Below are positions 12,082 through 25,500 of a stretch of DNA of 64,000 nucleotides, piece after piece. Position 1 is the first letter of the stretch. Each line of letters starts with the position of its first letter. This DNA comes from Clavelina lepadiformis. Taxonomy: Eukaryota > Chordata > Ascidiacea > Aplousobranchia > Clavelinidae. The notes beneath the pieces were generated by a model that was not told the DNA's origin, made no database searches, and saw only the letters and a list, made by a program, of their open reading frames with translations. The stretch lies in NCBI RefSeq assembly GCF_947623445.1, contig NC_135246.1, positions 3,393,856 through 3,457,855 on the forward strand. Direction: 5' to 3'. The position numbers and the translations under genes were made by a program.

Positions 12082-15000
12082 TTAATTTGGGCGAATTCGT
12101 TTCAACAAGTATTTCACTTTCGTTTCGATGTAAGGCGAGTACAAGATGGGGTTAAATGCACTGTTGATGGGGAGGAGCACTCCTGCAGTGAATATCTCAA
12201 CTCCATCTGGAAGCTTCACTCCACTCACACTTATGTAAGCCATTATGCAGATGGGAACCCAACAAAGAAAATCGGAAACAATGATGCGAGCGATTCGTTG
12301 ATTCATTTTGGCATTTTGCTTCTGCGCGTTGTCGCTTTTTATCGGGCGATTTTTCATTTTCCAAGCGATTAAGCCGAATCCAGAGAGTACAAAGAGAAAA
12401 GAAAGGAAGTTGAAGGTTACTATGACAATGGAATAAGTCCAGAAACTATCACTGCGATTCACATATAATCGTGGCATACACACACTTGTAGTACCGTAGT
12501 AACCGATCTCACCTCTGGTAGCGTATTGGGGAAACTTATTATTTAAAAAGCTTTTAACGCTTTGCCAAGAATTTTCATTGAGATCCTGTGACGTGTTTGT
12601 AAGAATGACCAGACGACAAACAAAGTCTGTGACATAATCGTGAGTGACTGTGTCAGATAAAGAAAACTCGTTAAGAAAAAAAATTTTTGATTTAAAGTAA
12701 CGTGTGGTGTTAGATACGAGAGCAATGATGAAAGAAATTATCCAAGAACATATTGCAACAAAAATCCAAGGTTTTGCAGACGCATTACGAGCTTTGAATG
12801 GATATAAGACAGCATACAAGCGGTAACCGGTAAGAATAGCCATGAGAAAGCAGGAAGTTTGACTGGAAATCATGCACAGACTTCCGGCCAATGAGCAAAT
12901 TGTGCTCGATCTCCACTCATAATCGAATTCGGAGTATTTGCCTGAAAATTGAACATCTTTCACTAAAATAATCATCAAATATATTCCCATTAAACAGTCA
13001 GAGACAGAGAGGTTGATGATTAAAATATGGTTGCATAAAGATGCATTTCTGTTTTTACTTTCGTGCAGCTGAACAATGGAGAATATGGCGACGTAAACGT
13101 TTCCCACAATGGTGAGTATAATGATAAACCACAGCCATATTTTTAGACAGAGGTTGCTAATCATATCACGAGCGGACGAGAATATTCCTGGAAAAAATTC
13201 ATCTGACCCATCAACACAGTCTTGTTTACCATTTAGAACTGAAGACTTTGGAATCGATGTCAAATTTCCTGTCTTTGTCATACAATAATGTCGTTTGGAG
13301 CAGTTTTTTTCGTCAATTCCATCATCACAGTTTTCCCTACCATCACATTTTTGTAAGACGTCGATGCTATGCTTCTCACCAGCTTTGCATTGAAATCGCT
13401 TCGGACAGTTTCTTTCATCAAATCCTTTGGAGCAGTTTGTGTCTTGCAAGTACTTCCATGCCTCATCAATGTAACCATCGCAGTATCGATCTCCCATCGT
13501 GAAGTAAGTGCGACAAGTATCATTGCAGAATACTGCAGAATTGGGACACGATTTGCACTCATCAGAGAAGTCGATGCATTCTGGTCTTCCATCACACTGG
13601 ACAGCACGTGTGACACCCTGTTTGTTCTTGCAAATTCTTAAATCTTGATCAACTTGCAATAGTTCATTATAGTCCCTGAAAGAACGCACAGTACTAGAAA
13701 CGTCATCTGATTCAGTACTCCAGAATTCAAACAAGTTGCATTGCGATGACCCAAAGAAGATATTCAAACACTCCGGCAAAGATGGATTTTCGCAGAGACA
13801 TTCGTCTGATAGATCGAAACAATCAACGACACCATCACAGACTTGCTTAGGCGAGATGATCAAGCGATTGTCCAGACACTTAAAGCAATGAAAGGAGCCA
13901 TCACTGCTAAAACAAAGATCAGAATTATCATAACATTGTGGGATGTCGTCGTATAGATTCCATTGAGGAAGGACGCATAGAATGGTTGAGAACTTGGCCG
14001 AACACTTAAATCCAGGTTGAGAAGTTATTTCATCAGTTCCGTCATTGCAGTCCTTCTTTCCGTTGCAGAAGTTTTGATTCAAGATTATGGATTGGTCAGT
14101 ACATTGGAATATTCTGTCAGCGTTGCTAGCTGAAGTTTTTGTGCCAGAACAGAAAGAAAAGCAAACCGCGTCAGTCATGTTGCAATCATACTTACTACAT
14201 TCTAATAAAGGTACTCTTGTACAAGTGGAATTGTCACACCAAGGTGAGATACAAAAGCTTTCATTTTCTAACCTAATAACTTCAAAAGTACAAAAACCCC
14301 AACTCAGTTTGTCAAATGATTTGATATACTGTTCATCATTACGACTATCACAGTCAAACTTTCCATCGTTGACGTACTCCATCGAGATACATCCTTCCTC
14401 CACATTGCAAGTAGGAAAGTTCTTAAGGAAGCAGGAACAGGTGAATTTGTCTTCAGCACAAGAACAGTTCATTTCATCTGATGAGTCTGAGCAATCCTTT
14501 CCTGTATTACATCTTTCTATAAAAATAAAGATGTTAAATTTTGATGCACAATCTAATAGTTTTATCAATAAGTCTATTGGTTAAATCTATTTCAACGAAA
14601 ATTATGTGAAAACTGAACATATTGTCTTAAACTGATTTGTTCTTAAGCACAATGACATTCGTGTTCGCACATTGAAGTTTAACTCATATCCCTTCTATTT
14701 GTACACAAAATGAATAAGTGCGCTTGATATTCTGAACCCATTAAATGTTTACAAGTGCAGGTTCTATTTAATTGTAAATCTTATAGTAAGTATGTTTTTC
14801 ATCGTATACCCAGACTTGATTTGGCCTACTTCCTATTTGCTTAATATTTGTAACGCTTGGCACTTTTTCATCTCGTATATGTAAAACTTTGACCAAGTCG
14901 AGGAGAAGCCGCGTGAAGTCCACCTTTATGTTCGTCTTTAGTCAAATTTTTAAGTGTCTTGCGACACGTCATTATTATCTCAGTGAGCGTCGAACTGACA

Positions 15001-18000
15001 ACCTTTTGGATGTCGGCCTGCCGCTTTATGGCAATATCACGCAGCCAACTCTGATACGCCGACTCTGAGCCGATAAACGACACAAAAAGTGAAAACATAA
15101 GCTTCCAAAATCCATCTTTAAAGACCAATCGAAGGCCAGTAATGTCGATGTTGCTTTGGATTGGGAATTACCGCACCATTCACTGTGTTAATAGTTTCAA
15201 AATCGTAAACATAAATTCTGTGATAATGTGTTCTTATTATTAATTTGCTTCTAGCAAGATATTACAGAAGATTTCTTATCATACAAAGTTACATAAAGTT
15301 TGTTTAAAAACTTTTGAAGGTTCAAGTTCACAAACGGCAGTCCAACCGTGACAAAGAGGAAAAAGCAACGGTACAACCGGCATAACTGTAGATAAAGGCG
15401 GTGTTAAAAGTTAAATACAATGGAAGAACCGATTGGTTGTACACGTTAAGCCAATGGTTGAAGAATATTTCTGAATAGATTATGGCTCTGATGTTAAATC
15501 TGAAATTGCCAGGCATCTCAAACACAAACTTTCTAATCACAGAATAGGCTTTGCTGAACCGGACATTTTACCAAAGGTTTGTTATCATGGGGAAGCGCAA
15601 AAACAAACAAAGCAATAAATGAAATGAAACAAAACAAAATGAAACTAAATAAAACAAACAATGGCAACAAATCATTAATCTTCAACCGCCGCTCAGCGTA
15701 GATAACCAAATTACTCAGCAACCAAACTGGGCATAGTGGACAAGCTTCCTATAGTTTCCCCGAATGTAGCGAAGCGATCTCAAACGCCGATGACACTTTG
15801 AATGACACTAAAAGGCAGGTGTCGGTTGACGCTCAGAGTCACTTGAACGTAATCCTTGCAGCCCGAGGCATACCAAGTCCAGTATCGCTTGGTAAAGACA
15901 AACAAGGAATTCAAAATGGACGACGAAACTGCAAGGTCAAGAAGCGACATCTGACGGATCTACAATTACTTGTATCTACGTAGTGTCATTCGCTGGCTCG
16001 TAAATAAAAGACAACTCAACTGGGAGCGGATTTAGAAGAACATCGACAACTCACAAAGGAAAGACACAACAAAACCTAAGCGATGACTTCTCCGACAATA
16101 CTGAAAGACCACCAAACTTGATCGAACATTTTTCTCCATTTTTTTTCATTTTTTTTTTCTCACCTTTCTAGGGCACAGTGATAACAATAATATGATTTGG
16201 ACAGGATTCATTGTTGTTCGTTACCTATTTTTAAGAAATTGATGTTCCCTTCTTTTGGGTGAGGCCGTCACTACCACTTCTATAATTTCTATGATTTATA
16301 TATACTTTTTTATACTTCCTATAATTTCTATAACTTATAACTTCTAATTTTTTATATGGATGAAACCTCTGCCTTAAATCTATGCACTGAGGTTGTCATA
16401 CATAAGGCTGAGTTAGCGCTGACAGACTGGTTTATGAAGACGTGCATTTGAAACGTATTATTGCGCACCAAGCCTAAGATATTCTGATAATGCCAATTGT
16501 GACATGATCCTGTGGAGAATACTTGCATATGTTACAAAATGGCGTAACAATTATGTGTTTTACTGCATGTTCATTTTATCTGTGGCTAGTTGACATATAT
16601 TTGCATTATACATCTGTATGACGACATAAAAACAACTATATGAATGAATAAACAAGAGTAGCAACAAACATCAAATAATAGCTAAATATTTTCTAGTAAA
16701 TGAACCTAGTTTCTAGCATTATTTTGTCAAACTAAATCATTACAAAATAAGCAGTTAAACATCATTAAAGAAAAATACCTTTATGCTATACAGTTACGTT
16801 TTAAAACTAAAATTTCACCTACCATCATCCTTATAACATACACGTACATCACTTCCTTTACAAGAGTAATCATCAATCTTATTACAAGAGCAGCGAAGCG
16901 CTTGTGTTGAAGGACATGATGGACAATTCCACTCGTCGCTTCCATCTGGGCATTGTGCATTTCCATTGCATTTTTCTGCATAAAGTATTTTTTAATTAAT
17001 TAGGATAATTTAAAATATGTTCTTGTAATTAGTTATCAAAATAATAACATTAGTAATGAACTTCACCCACCATCGTGCTTATAACATACAGGTCCTCTTT
17101 CTTTACAAGAATAATCATGAACTTTATTACAAGCGCACTGAAGTGGCTTCATCAAGGGACATGATGAGCAATTCCATTCGTCGCTGCCATCTTCGCATTG
17201 TGCATATCCATTGCATTTATCTTCACAAAGTATTTTTAATTAATTAAGATATTTTAAAATATGTTTCTGTAATTAGCCATAAAAATGTCAACATTTATTA
17301 ACAAAAATATCGTTTGTAATGAACTTATTTACTTATTATTTATGAACTTCACCCACCCTGATGTTTATAACAACTATATTCTCTTCCTTTACAAGAAAAA
17401 TCATCAATCTTATTACAATCGCAGTGAACTGGTTTCCATATGGGGCATGAACAATTCCATTCGTCGCTGCCATCTAAACAATCTCCATATCCATCGCATT
17501 TCTCTGTAGAAAGTATTTTTAATAATTCGGATAATTTGAAAACCAAGTTAACTTTTAACGTTAAGACGTAAAACAATTTTAAGCTTTCTATTTATTCTAC
17601 AAGAATAAATTTTAATTTGCAATTTTACGTCTGTGTAGAAACCAAGTCATTTTTAACCTTATTGTGTTACAAAAGCATTGTCACCGCATTATATGAACAT
17701 ATTATTTCATATGGTTTGGTCTTAGATATAGTGACATAGTTAAGTTATATCACATGCTTTGTTTTCCCTTTCACCGTTCTTTGTAGATAATGTGTTTATA
17801 TTGGCGCTTTATACAGATTGGTCACACTTTTGTGGCTTATATAAATCATGCTGGTGGCCAGTGGTGTTCAAGCTTTTCTCACTGAGGACCATGCACGAAA
17901 AGTTTAATCAGAGTTCAGCCGACTCCGTTATCGCAAAGCTACGTATGGACAAGTCGGAAAAAAACACGCTTTTGTAACTATAACTCAACCGATCTGACGG

Positions 18001-21000
18001 GTTCATAATCCTGCCCGATCGTCTCGGTCTACTTTCATTCAATTGTGTATCAGTTCTTTCGTATCTGTTGGATCCATTTCGATAAGCTGGTATCCTTTCC
18101 GGCAGCAGGTGCGAAATTTCTTTCAAAATTCGTTAGTTTTATACTCAACAAATATTTAGAAGGCGGCACTTGTTGACCCATTTGCTTTGGTGATCAAGGT
18201 GTCAAGTCATGCACAGATACAGTTAATTCTTTGCCATCTGGATGTTAGATGCATATAGATAGCGTTTTCTTAGTGGGCTTTTAAAATTGATTGAAATTCT
18301 CTCCAAGAGCTGTGTTGCTTATATAAGATCAGTGCTTTTAAAATTATAGAACAGTGGCTTAATCTCAGCACAGATTAGACTCTGGGCAAAAATTTTCTAA
18401 AGACCGTCTAAGGTATTTTGCCTTTACGAGATAGTGTAGACGACAGATCCTAGGATGACGGAAGTTCCTGTGAAATTCCACGAGATTACTGTTGTACACG
18501 ATAATGTTGCCCCTAGAGAATTCACTCTCGAGAGCATGTCATGGGCCGCATTGATGTCCTTCCAGGTTTACGAATGATTTTGTATTAAATTTGATTCTTT
18601 TTGTAGATGTATTCACGATCTTGTACGAGAATTGTCCTACTTCAATCCTCTACTGCTGGATGCTTGAAGTCTTGATTTTATCATTCTTCTGAACACTGAA
18701 CATGTACGCTGCCGATCTTTGAGCAGTGAATGGTTTGTTATGAAAGTAACGGGCATGAGTGAACTTTTACAAACGTTTGCAAGTATCAGCTTCTACGAAA
18801 GTAGTTTTGTGGTGCAAAGAGCACGAAAGTAAAACGATTAAAAAGCACATTATGATTTTTCACGGGGCTGTTATTAATAATAGCAACAATTCTCCATTAC
18901 GGCTCGAAAAAGTTAAAAATTTAATGTTTTTTTCAATCCTATAGGTCGAGTTCTGCAGTCTAAAAATGCTTTTGATAAGTCCATGATCAGAACAAAGTCA
19001 GAAACCATCAGAAATATCTGAAAATCTGCGATTAATTACGCATCAGATATAAAGCCAATAAACAAATTGTTTTATTTGTCCTTTGTTAAAATTTACTTTA
19101 GATGGGGATATTTAGATTTAGGTGGGGATATTCCCTTGCCAACACTCCAGATGCCAAATATGACCGTACATTTACAAAACTGACCAATTCTAATCTAATT
19201 AAAATCTATGGTCTGACTTGGAACCCAACGAAATTAAGTTTGGATTCTTATTACCGAGCTTGGATTATTTCGGCGCAAGAAAAACCGGTTTGTCTTTACA
19301 TGGGGCTTGAAATGGGAAATAGTGAGTCAACCTTATATGGTTACGGCAGAGCAGGCGATTTATTTTTACCGAACTAAAAAAAAAACAAAACATAAACCGA
19401 CTTCAACAAAGAAACTAAAAGTAAACTCTAGCACAAATTTAATTCACAATACTGTGTTTGGCTAATACTGTATTTCACATTCAATAAAACTTAGCGCATA
19501 TGACGTCACAATGGATTATTGCCAAACAACGTAGAGAAATGCGGATAAAACTTAAAGAAAATTATTAACAGAACTACACCTCCTTTACAAGTGTAAGTCA
19601 TATTATTAAACAATCTTATTTGACCATGCAGTTAACATTAAGATTAAGGTGTTATTGATGAGTTAGCATCGAATGAAAAATATGATTCAAACAAAATCTA
19701 AATAACCTATGCATAGCTTTCATTTTACTTTAAAGTAATAAATTTAAATCTCAGAAAAAGTTTTAAAAATTTTGTTTAATCAACGACAACAAATTCAACT
19801 TACCCTCATCATCGTAGCATCTCCATTTATCCCCGCAAGTGTCGTTTTCTTTCTTGTAACAATCACATTTGTGTTGTGGGCAACCATCGCAAATATCTTC
19901 ATCGCTGTTATCCTTGCAATCATCATATCCATCACACTTCCATGATGCTGGTATATATCGACCATTGTTGCATTGGAATCCTCCCCTGCACTTCTCATTA
20001 TACTCATCTCTCATATTCACACAATCCAACTCTTTATTACAAACTTTATTTTCATTGATGCATTGATAAAATCTCACACCGACTCCATCATAGCACTGAT
20101 ACTCGCCAGGACCGCATCTACAATCAATTTCGTCAGCTCCATTCAAGCAATCTGGTTGTCCGTCGCAGACCCACGATTGTGGTATACACTCACGGGAATC
20201 CCCTTTTGCATCATCCTCACACCTGCAGTTGAACTCGGATGGTTGGCAGCGTGGACTGTAAAAGTGGCAATGACCTAAACACAAACAAAATATTCTTGCA
20301 GGAATATCACCATGCATCGAATATTTCCTCAGTTATATCTTACCACCATATATTACGTCATATTACCATATATTACCATATATTACGTCACATGTTATCA
20401 GGGCTAACAGACAAGGGACAGACACACGCACACCGCCTATTACGACAGTCAGTAATATGTGACGTCACATGTCGTCGTTTAAGCAGATGACGCCAGTCAA
20501 GGCTTATAACAGAATTTGTTAAAATATCAGCAAATGTTGCAATAGAGGTTTCCAATAAAATACCAGAAACTAATTAACTAAACCTGGAATTTATTCAAAC
20601 ACGTAACTATCGGACCGATATTTTCTAAACATGCAACTGACAAACCGACATAGTGCTAACAAGAAGATATGTTATGTCCAATTCTTGATGTCTTGTCTTT
20701 AACAGGCAGCCACAACACGATCACTCAGCAAAATGTGAAAATTTATAAGAGAAGCAAACAATTGTCATGATAACAAATCCGTCTGATAAACCGCCATCCC
20801 CACATGCCCAACAAGTATGAGGTGTTCATGACGTGATCATTCTTTATTGGCTATCTAGGGTAGACGTCGTATAATACTGATAATAATAATTACAAAATGC
20901 TGCTCCTTACACCGAGCGCTAAACATCAAAATCAAGTTTGATCTATTATTGTACCATTATTTCTTTCTATTCAAGAATTCATTTTGGAGCGCAAATTGTG

Positions 21001-21462
21001 TACTTAATCCAAATTTTAAAAATCAACAAAATAATCATAGTCAGAAATTGAAATAATCATGATGCGATATACAAAAGCAGTGGTACGCTTGAAATACCAG
21101 CAAGAAAATATACAGAAACCGAGATAACCAATTTTGCTTTCTTCGACGTCGACATCTCAATTGTCATCGTCACAATTGTTACAGATGAGCCAATGACTCA
21201 ATAATTAATCACTACCACAGTAGGCTAGTTGAAAGTATTTTATAAGTAGGCTTGTATACTAGTCTACTCGGAAGGTTTCCTACGTGATCCTTATATTGAC
21301 CACCAATGATCTACCCGGATCTTGTGGTCAAAAAAACAGGTCAATAAATTTACGATTTAAACCAAATTACTTACTAAAATTAAGAGTCTGTGCAAATGAA
21401 AGCTGAGGTCTTGCTTGTGCTGAGGTCAGAAGTATCATCAGAAATAAAAAGATCAATTTCAT
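12082..21462 (-). CDS. LDLa-repeat seven-transmembrane receptor (LGR-like, no LRRs)
   Basis: Six minus-strand exons keep one frame: 21375-21462, 19804-20274, 17357-17503, 17071-17220, 16823-16975 and 12082-14516. They total 3,444 bases, or 1,147 residues plus stop, and all introns are phase 1. The product starts with a signal peptide ([17 protein letters not shown]). About a dozen LDL-receptor class A modules follow, with CDGxxDCxDxSDE calcium-binding cores, for example [13 protein letters not shown]. The last exon carries seven helices: GNVYVAIF in helix 1, INLSVSD in helix 2, CWVPI in helix 6 and SAFNPILYS in helix 7. The helix set resembles glycoprotein-hormone and relaxin receptors (LGRs), and the snail receptor GRL101 also stacks LDLa modules. 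Unlike those, no leucine-rich repeats lie between LDLa and helix 1. The E/DRY position reads TGYR. It is probably a surface receptor for a peptide or lipoprotein-like ligand; the ligand is unknown. Confidence 0.87.
14517..16822. other. intron 5 of the LDLa receptor, with a GPCR relic
   Basis: This is a 2.3-kb minus-strand intron. Besides the GPCR-like relic described separately, a minus-strand frame at 14868-15128 reads protein-like ([20 protein letters not shown]) but matches nothing I know. The stretch 16100-16750 is AT-rich with poly-T near 16140 and no features. Confidence 0.5.
15330..15950 (-). pseudogene. decayed GPCR fragment inside an intron
   Basis: On the minus strand, 15950-15780 reads through [17 protein letters not shown], then [12 protein letters not shown], which fits helix 2, the WxxG turn and the conserved Cys at the top of helix 3 of a rhodopsin-like receptor. 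A second frame near 15721-15660 gives [15 protein letters not shown] third at 15540-15330 gives [18 protein letters not shown] and FIYSYAG, like helix 7. The order is right but frames change and stops intervene, so it is a relic. It may be a retrocopy or an old tandem duplicate of a different receptor. Subfamily cannot be told. Confidence 0.4.
17504..19803. other. intron 2 of the LDLa receptor
   Basis: This is a 2.3-kb minus-strand intron. An open frame at 19102-19377 (+, 91 codons) has no known domain. Around 19565-19625 the words CTCCTTTACAAG and CAATCTTATT recall the equivalent parts of the three LDLa exons at 16823-17503, so a dead fourth copy of that exon type may lie here. The rest holds nothing I can support. 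Confidence 0.4.
20275..21374. other. intron 1 of the LDLa receptor
   Basis: This is a 1.1-kb minus-strand intron between the signal-peptide exon and the first LDLa exon. It contains a short run of TATTACGTCA / CATATATTACC words near 20340-20400 and nothing else of note. Confidence 0.5.
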
Positions 21463-22232
21463 TTTTAATCTTATCTTAGAGTAAACCTTTCTGCACCTGC
21501 ACGAAAAAGATATTACTGTTATGTTAACAATGATCTTTGTAATAACCGCTGTTTGGAGTAGCGTACACCATATGACGTGATCATTGGGATATCACGTGAT
21601 CACTCATCGCATTATCATCACGTACTTACACTTTATAAACTACTCAACACAAATCAAAATATTTTGCCGTTTATACGACAACAATGACGTTATACCAGGA
21701 ACTTGATGACGTTACCATTGTGGTAACAAAAGACTTTCGCTTCTATTAAACGGTCCTGGGGCACAGAATCAAATTTGGATGATGCGACGCAAGCAAAAAA
21801 TAAATACAACGTGGGTTTATCAGAACTTGCACCAAAAAAAGTTCGATACCTGGGTTTCGAGTTGTTAGGAATCATAGACTGATATAAGCTTAAATGAGAC
21901 AAAAATGCATCTGCACTACCTGCAATAATATTCGTACCGTTTAGTCAAACCTTTCTTTGAACACACAAACTCATGCAAGTTTTGGAACAAGGTCCAAGTT
22001 TTTCTATTGTTCTGCTTTACAAACGTTTAATGCATCTGCGCATTTTCTTACAAACTGGCAATATTTCACTGGAAACTGGTAATACTTCAATATTTCACCG
22101 GAATAGAACTGTTTTATCGTCAGCCGACGCTCGTTGCCTTGACGCTCGAAGACCTTGTTGCCCATTCAACTCACTGTGCTCTGTAGTTGAGTTTAAGAGT
22201 CTGATAAATGTTGTTTATCAGTTCCTTATGAG
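21463..22232. other. 5' flank of the LDLa receptor gene
   Basis: This is immediately upstream of the minus-strand start codon. It should contain the promoter and 5' UTR, but I see no convincing TATA box or initiator. No exon or transposon is supported. Confidence 0.3.
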
Positions 22233-22565
22233 TTAACTGTACAATCTTAAAGCTAAACAGGATGTTCGTTAATATGACTGCGAGGATATCACATTCCTTA
22301 GACCGCTAAAGCTGGTTAAGCATCACATTACGTTAACCAAGCTCACAGCGTTGATATTGATGTATTATTTATTCATGTCAATGCAATCACCGCTTTCAGA
22401 CCATATTTAAAGAGATTCTTCAACGTCACTGTAACACTAGACCCTGATCCACAGATAGAAACTCATTGTGTGTTGTGGTAACAGCTTCAGTAACCTGGAT
22501 GTAATTGGAAACGGTACACATCCTAAACAAAGACCATAGAGTAGCACGGCGTTTGATATAATAAA
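22233..22565. repeat. dispersed repeat, copy B
   Basis: This is the second copy of the block at 10361-10700, in the same orientation, with the same landmark words and scattered differences. It is uninterrupted by the LTR fossil, so it preserves what the insertion-site flank looked like on one side. No coding capacity. Confidence 0.65.
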
Positions 22566-25500
22566 TAGACGTAGCCTAATATATGACTGATAATTTTAAA
22601 ATATTATTAGATCTGCACAAGCATTACGTAGAAATAAAAAAGGCTAATTTTTTCCAATATTTTGGTTTAAAGCCACATTGATGTTCTATGCAGTGTTCCC
22701 TCTCAAAAAATTTCACACTGAGCAAAAATTTGTTTTAATAAGCATAAATATTTCAAGGCTGAATTCACAGAGTTTAAATAAATTACAAACTTTGTGAGTT
22801 ATTAGAATAAGTACAAAATTGAGTCAAAATATGAACAAAGTAAGCATTTACTTCAAAGAAATTCTTCTTGATTTTGTACTTTTCTAATTTTCAAATACTT
22901 TGTCGTGGTTTCTTGCTGAGTTTTAATAGGTATAGGTTATACTTATAAAACTGTACACCGCTATACAGTATAGCTGATTCATATCAATAGACCCTTGCCG
23001 AGTTACGGTATGGTTGGCAAGATATTTTCGATCGCTTATACTTAACAATGGAAAATGTGGACCCACTTTGATTCTTCTTCAAATTGCAAGCGTTCTAGGT
23101 TTTGGATTGTAATGATTTTGCTCAGCTAAGTGGCATATGAATTTTTTTATGCAATAAAGAAAAAGTTTGAAAATATGTTGCCTAATTCGCGATGCAGGCA
23201 TAGCTCGTTGGATAAAATTAAGGAAAGACTCATCTGTTAACTGCATCTTCTGCAGAATTCCACAAACGCATTGCTTTAAATCGACTCTAGTCAAACAGCG
23301 GTTTGACTGCTTCGACAATAAAATGTCAACCCTTTTATCAGAGATGTATACTTCTGGCCTTAAGCTGGTTCCTCGCTTACCAGATAAACATTTCATGTTA
23401 ACTTGTGGCCTAATCACCTTCAAAAAGCTTAAAAAAAGTTATACAGTTGTACAGTTGAACCGTTATCCTTATTCCTAAAACCATTAATACTGATTCCCTA
23501 TTGGTCACTACAAATTCAAATCGAAAAACGCTATAAAATTTAGTTATATAGTGCGTGAAGTAATCACTATGTGGAAGTTATTCTTATCGCTTTCTGCGCA
23601 ACTCATTCACTGATCCCAGTAAACAACCACGGTTGGACCATTTGAAAAAACTGTTATCATCAATAAGCAAATGTTACAATAAGTTCATTGTTTACCTACA
23701 TTTCAATGACGTAAAGGAAATAACGAATTTAATCGTGACAAACAAACATGGAAGCCACAGATGGATCATTTTTGTGTAATTTGAAGTGACTGTGTTGTAC
23801 AGCGGAAAACCGTGAAGTACGATCTTCAATGGTTACCCGTTATTCACAAAAACGTACACTAAAAGTGTTTCAATAACCCTATAACTCAAAACCACTAAGT
23901 AATTACTATTAGCGACCAGACTAAAATGATATACCACCTCTGCTGCATTTATCATGATTGAAGGCTTTACCCATTTAATTCCGCATTCCCATTACAATAG
24001 GTAGTGCAGTGTTTATAATAAATAATGTGTTTAGTTTAGCATACATAGTCTTGTAAAAGAAATACTTTACCAAAGAATAATAATAAAGAATGCTTTTTCT
24101 TACGCTTTTATGTTTTTCCAATGTTTTAGGAGTTTTAGTAAAAGACCGTTAAGAGAAAATGATGAATTACACAAATGAAACGTTTGCAGTTATTAATACA
24201 ACTATAGTTAAAGTTGTGAGCAAAAATATCATAACTAACGATTACAGTAAATTACAACTACAGTTACAATACGATAAGATAACAATGCATTCAGAATAAG
24301 TTAAGCGCTGCCCGTGTCTGCAGATATGTATGGAGAGTGAAGTCTCACAGGAACTTGTGACTCACCTGTCATCTTGAATGCCTTGAATAGTAACCAAGGA
24401 AAGCGAATGTCTCCAGAGAGTGAAGAGTGTTTTTTAGCTCCGCGAACGGGTTGTCGCTGGTTGCAGATGAAACTTGATAAGGTTGGGTCTAGTGTTGCCT
24501 GGCGAGCAAAAGCAAAAGCCAAAAGAATCTTCATTCGAGGATGATCCTGATACTCTGTTTATTTCTGTTGTCTGGTCTGAGTTGACGTAATTAAAGATCT
24601 TCCGTTGCGGCCAATCCTGCTACACCAATCCTTGTCCCGGTATATAAATATAGTCGCAATGTTTTATCCATTTGTTGTGAAGCCATTTACATACATTTTC
24701 TCCCTGCAGTGTTTGTGGGAGCCAGTTACTTTCAGATTTCTAATTCGACGTATTAACTGTGGAACCAAACGCATTCAACTGTTTATCCGGAGTAGGTTTC
24801 CCAGCAAATCAAAGAAAAGCGGGTGTGGGAATGGGAATGAAAACATTGGAGTTAGATTAAGATTCGAAGTGGATTTAGATTTCAGTCACTCTGTAAATTT
24901 GGTTAACAAGTAAATTTGAAAATTAGCTAATTCATTTCGATTGAGTAGTGGCAGCCATTTATTTCCTAGCAATTGGGTCAGTTAGATTCATATTTTTACT
25001 TCTCCGTTTTATTTCTGAAGCCAGTTACACATACATCTGTAGTTTCCTGCTCTGTTTGTGGAAGCCAGTCACATTCAACATTTTTCAAAGTATTTCACCA
25101 TATGTAGTTCACGCAGCTTGTCGTCTAATGATGGTTAGGTGAGGAGAATGAATTTGCAAAAATTTGTTTTCAGTTGAGATGGATTTATATCAGAAGGTAG
25201 ATGTTATTTAGGTTTACATTACTCTGTAACTGAAGTTAACAAAGAAAGGCCTGTTATATCCGTGTTCAGTATTTCCCTGTGTTGGCTGTAGAATACAAGC
25301 CACTATTGCTAAATTTCAAATAAAAAACACAAGAACAGAGTCATCAGGAGCATTTTCTGAGCTTGGCAATGCTGACCATTCCAACAATTGCTCAAAAATG
25401 ACCAGTACAGGAAATTTTTAGGTCATTTGAATGACGGAAGGAAACTTTCTGCTTGTTTGACGCAGAAGTTTTTGAGTCTAAGGCTCCAAGTATGACAAAA

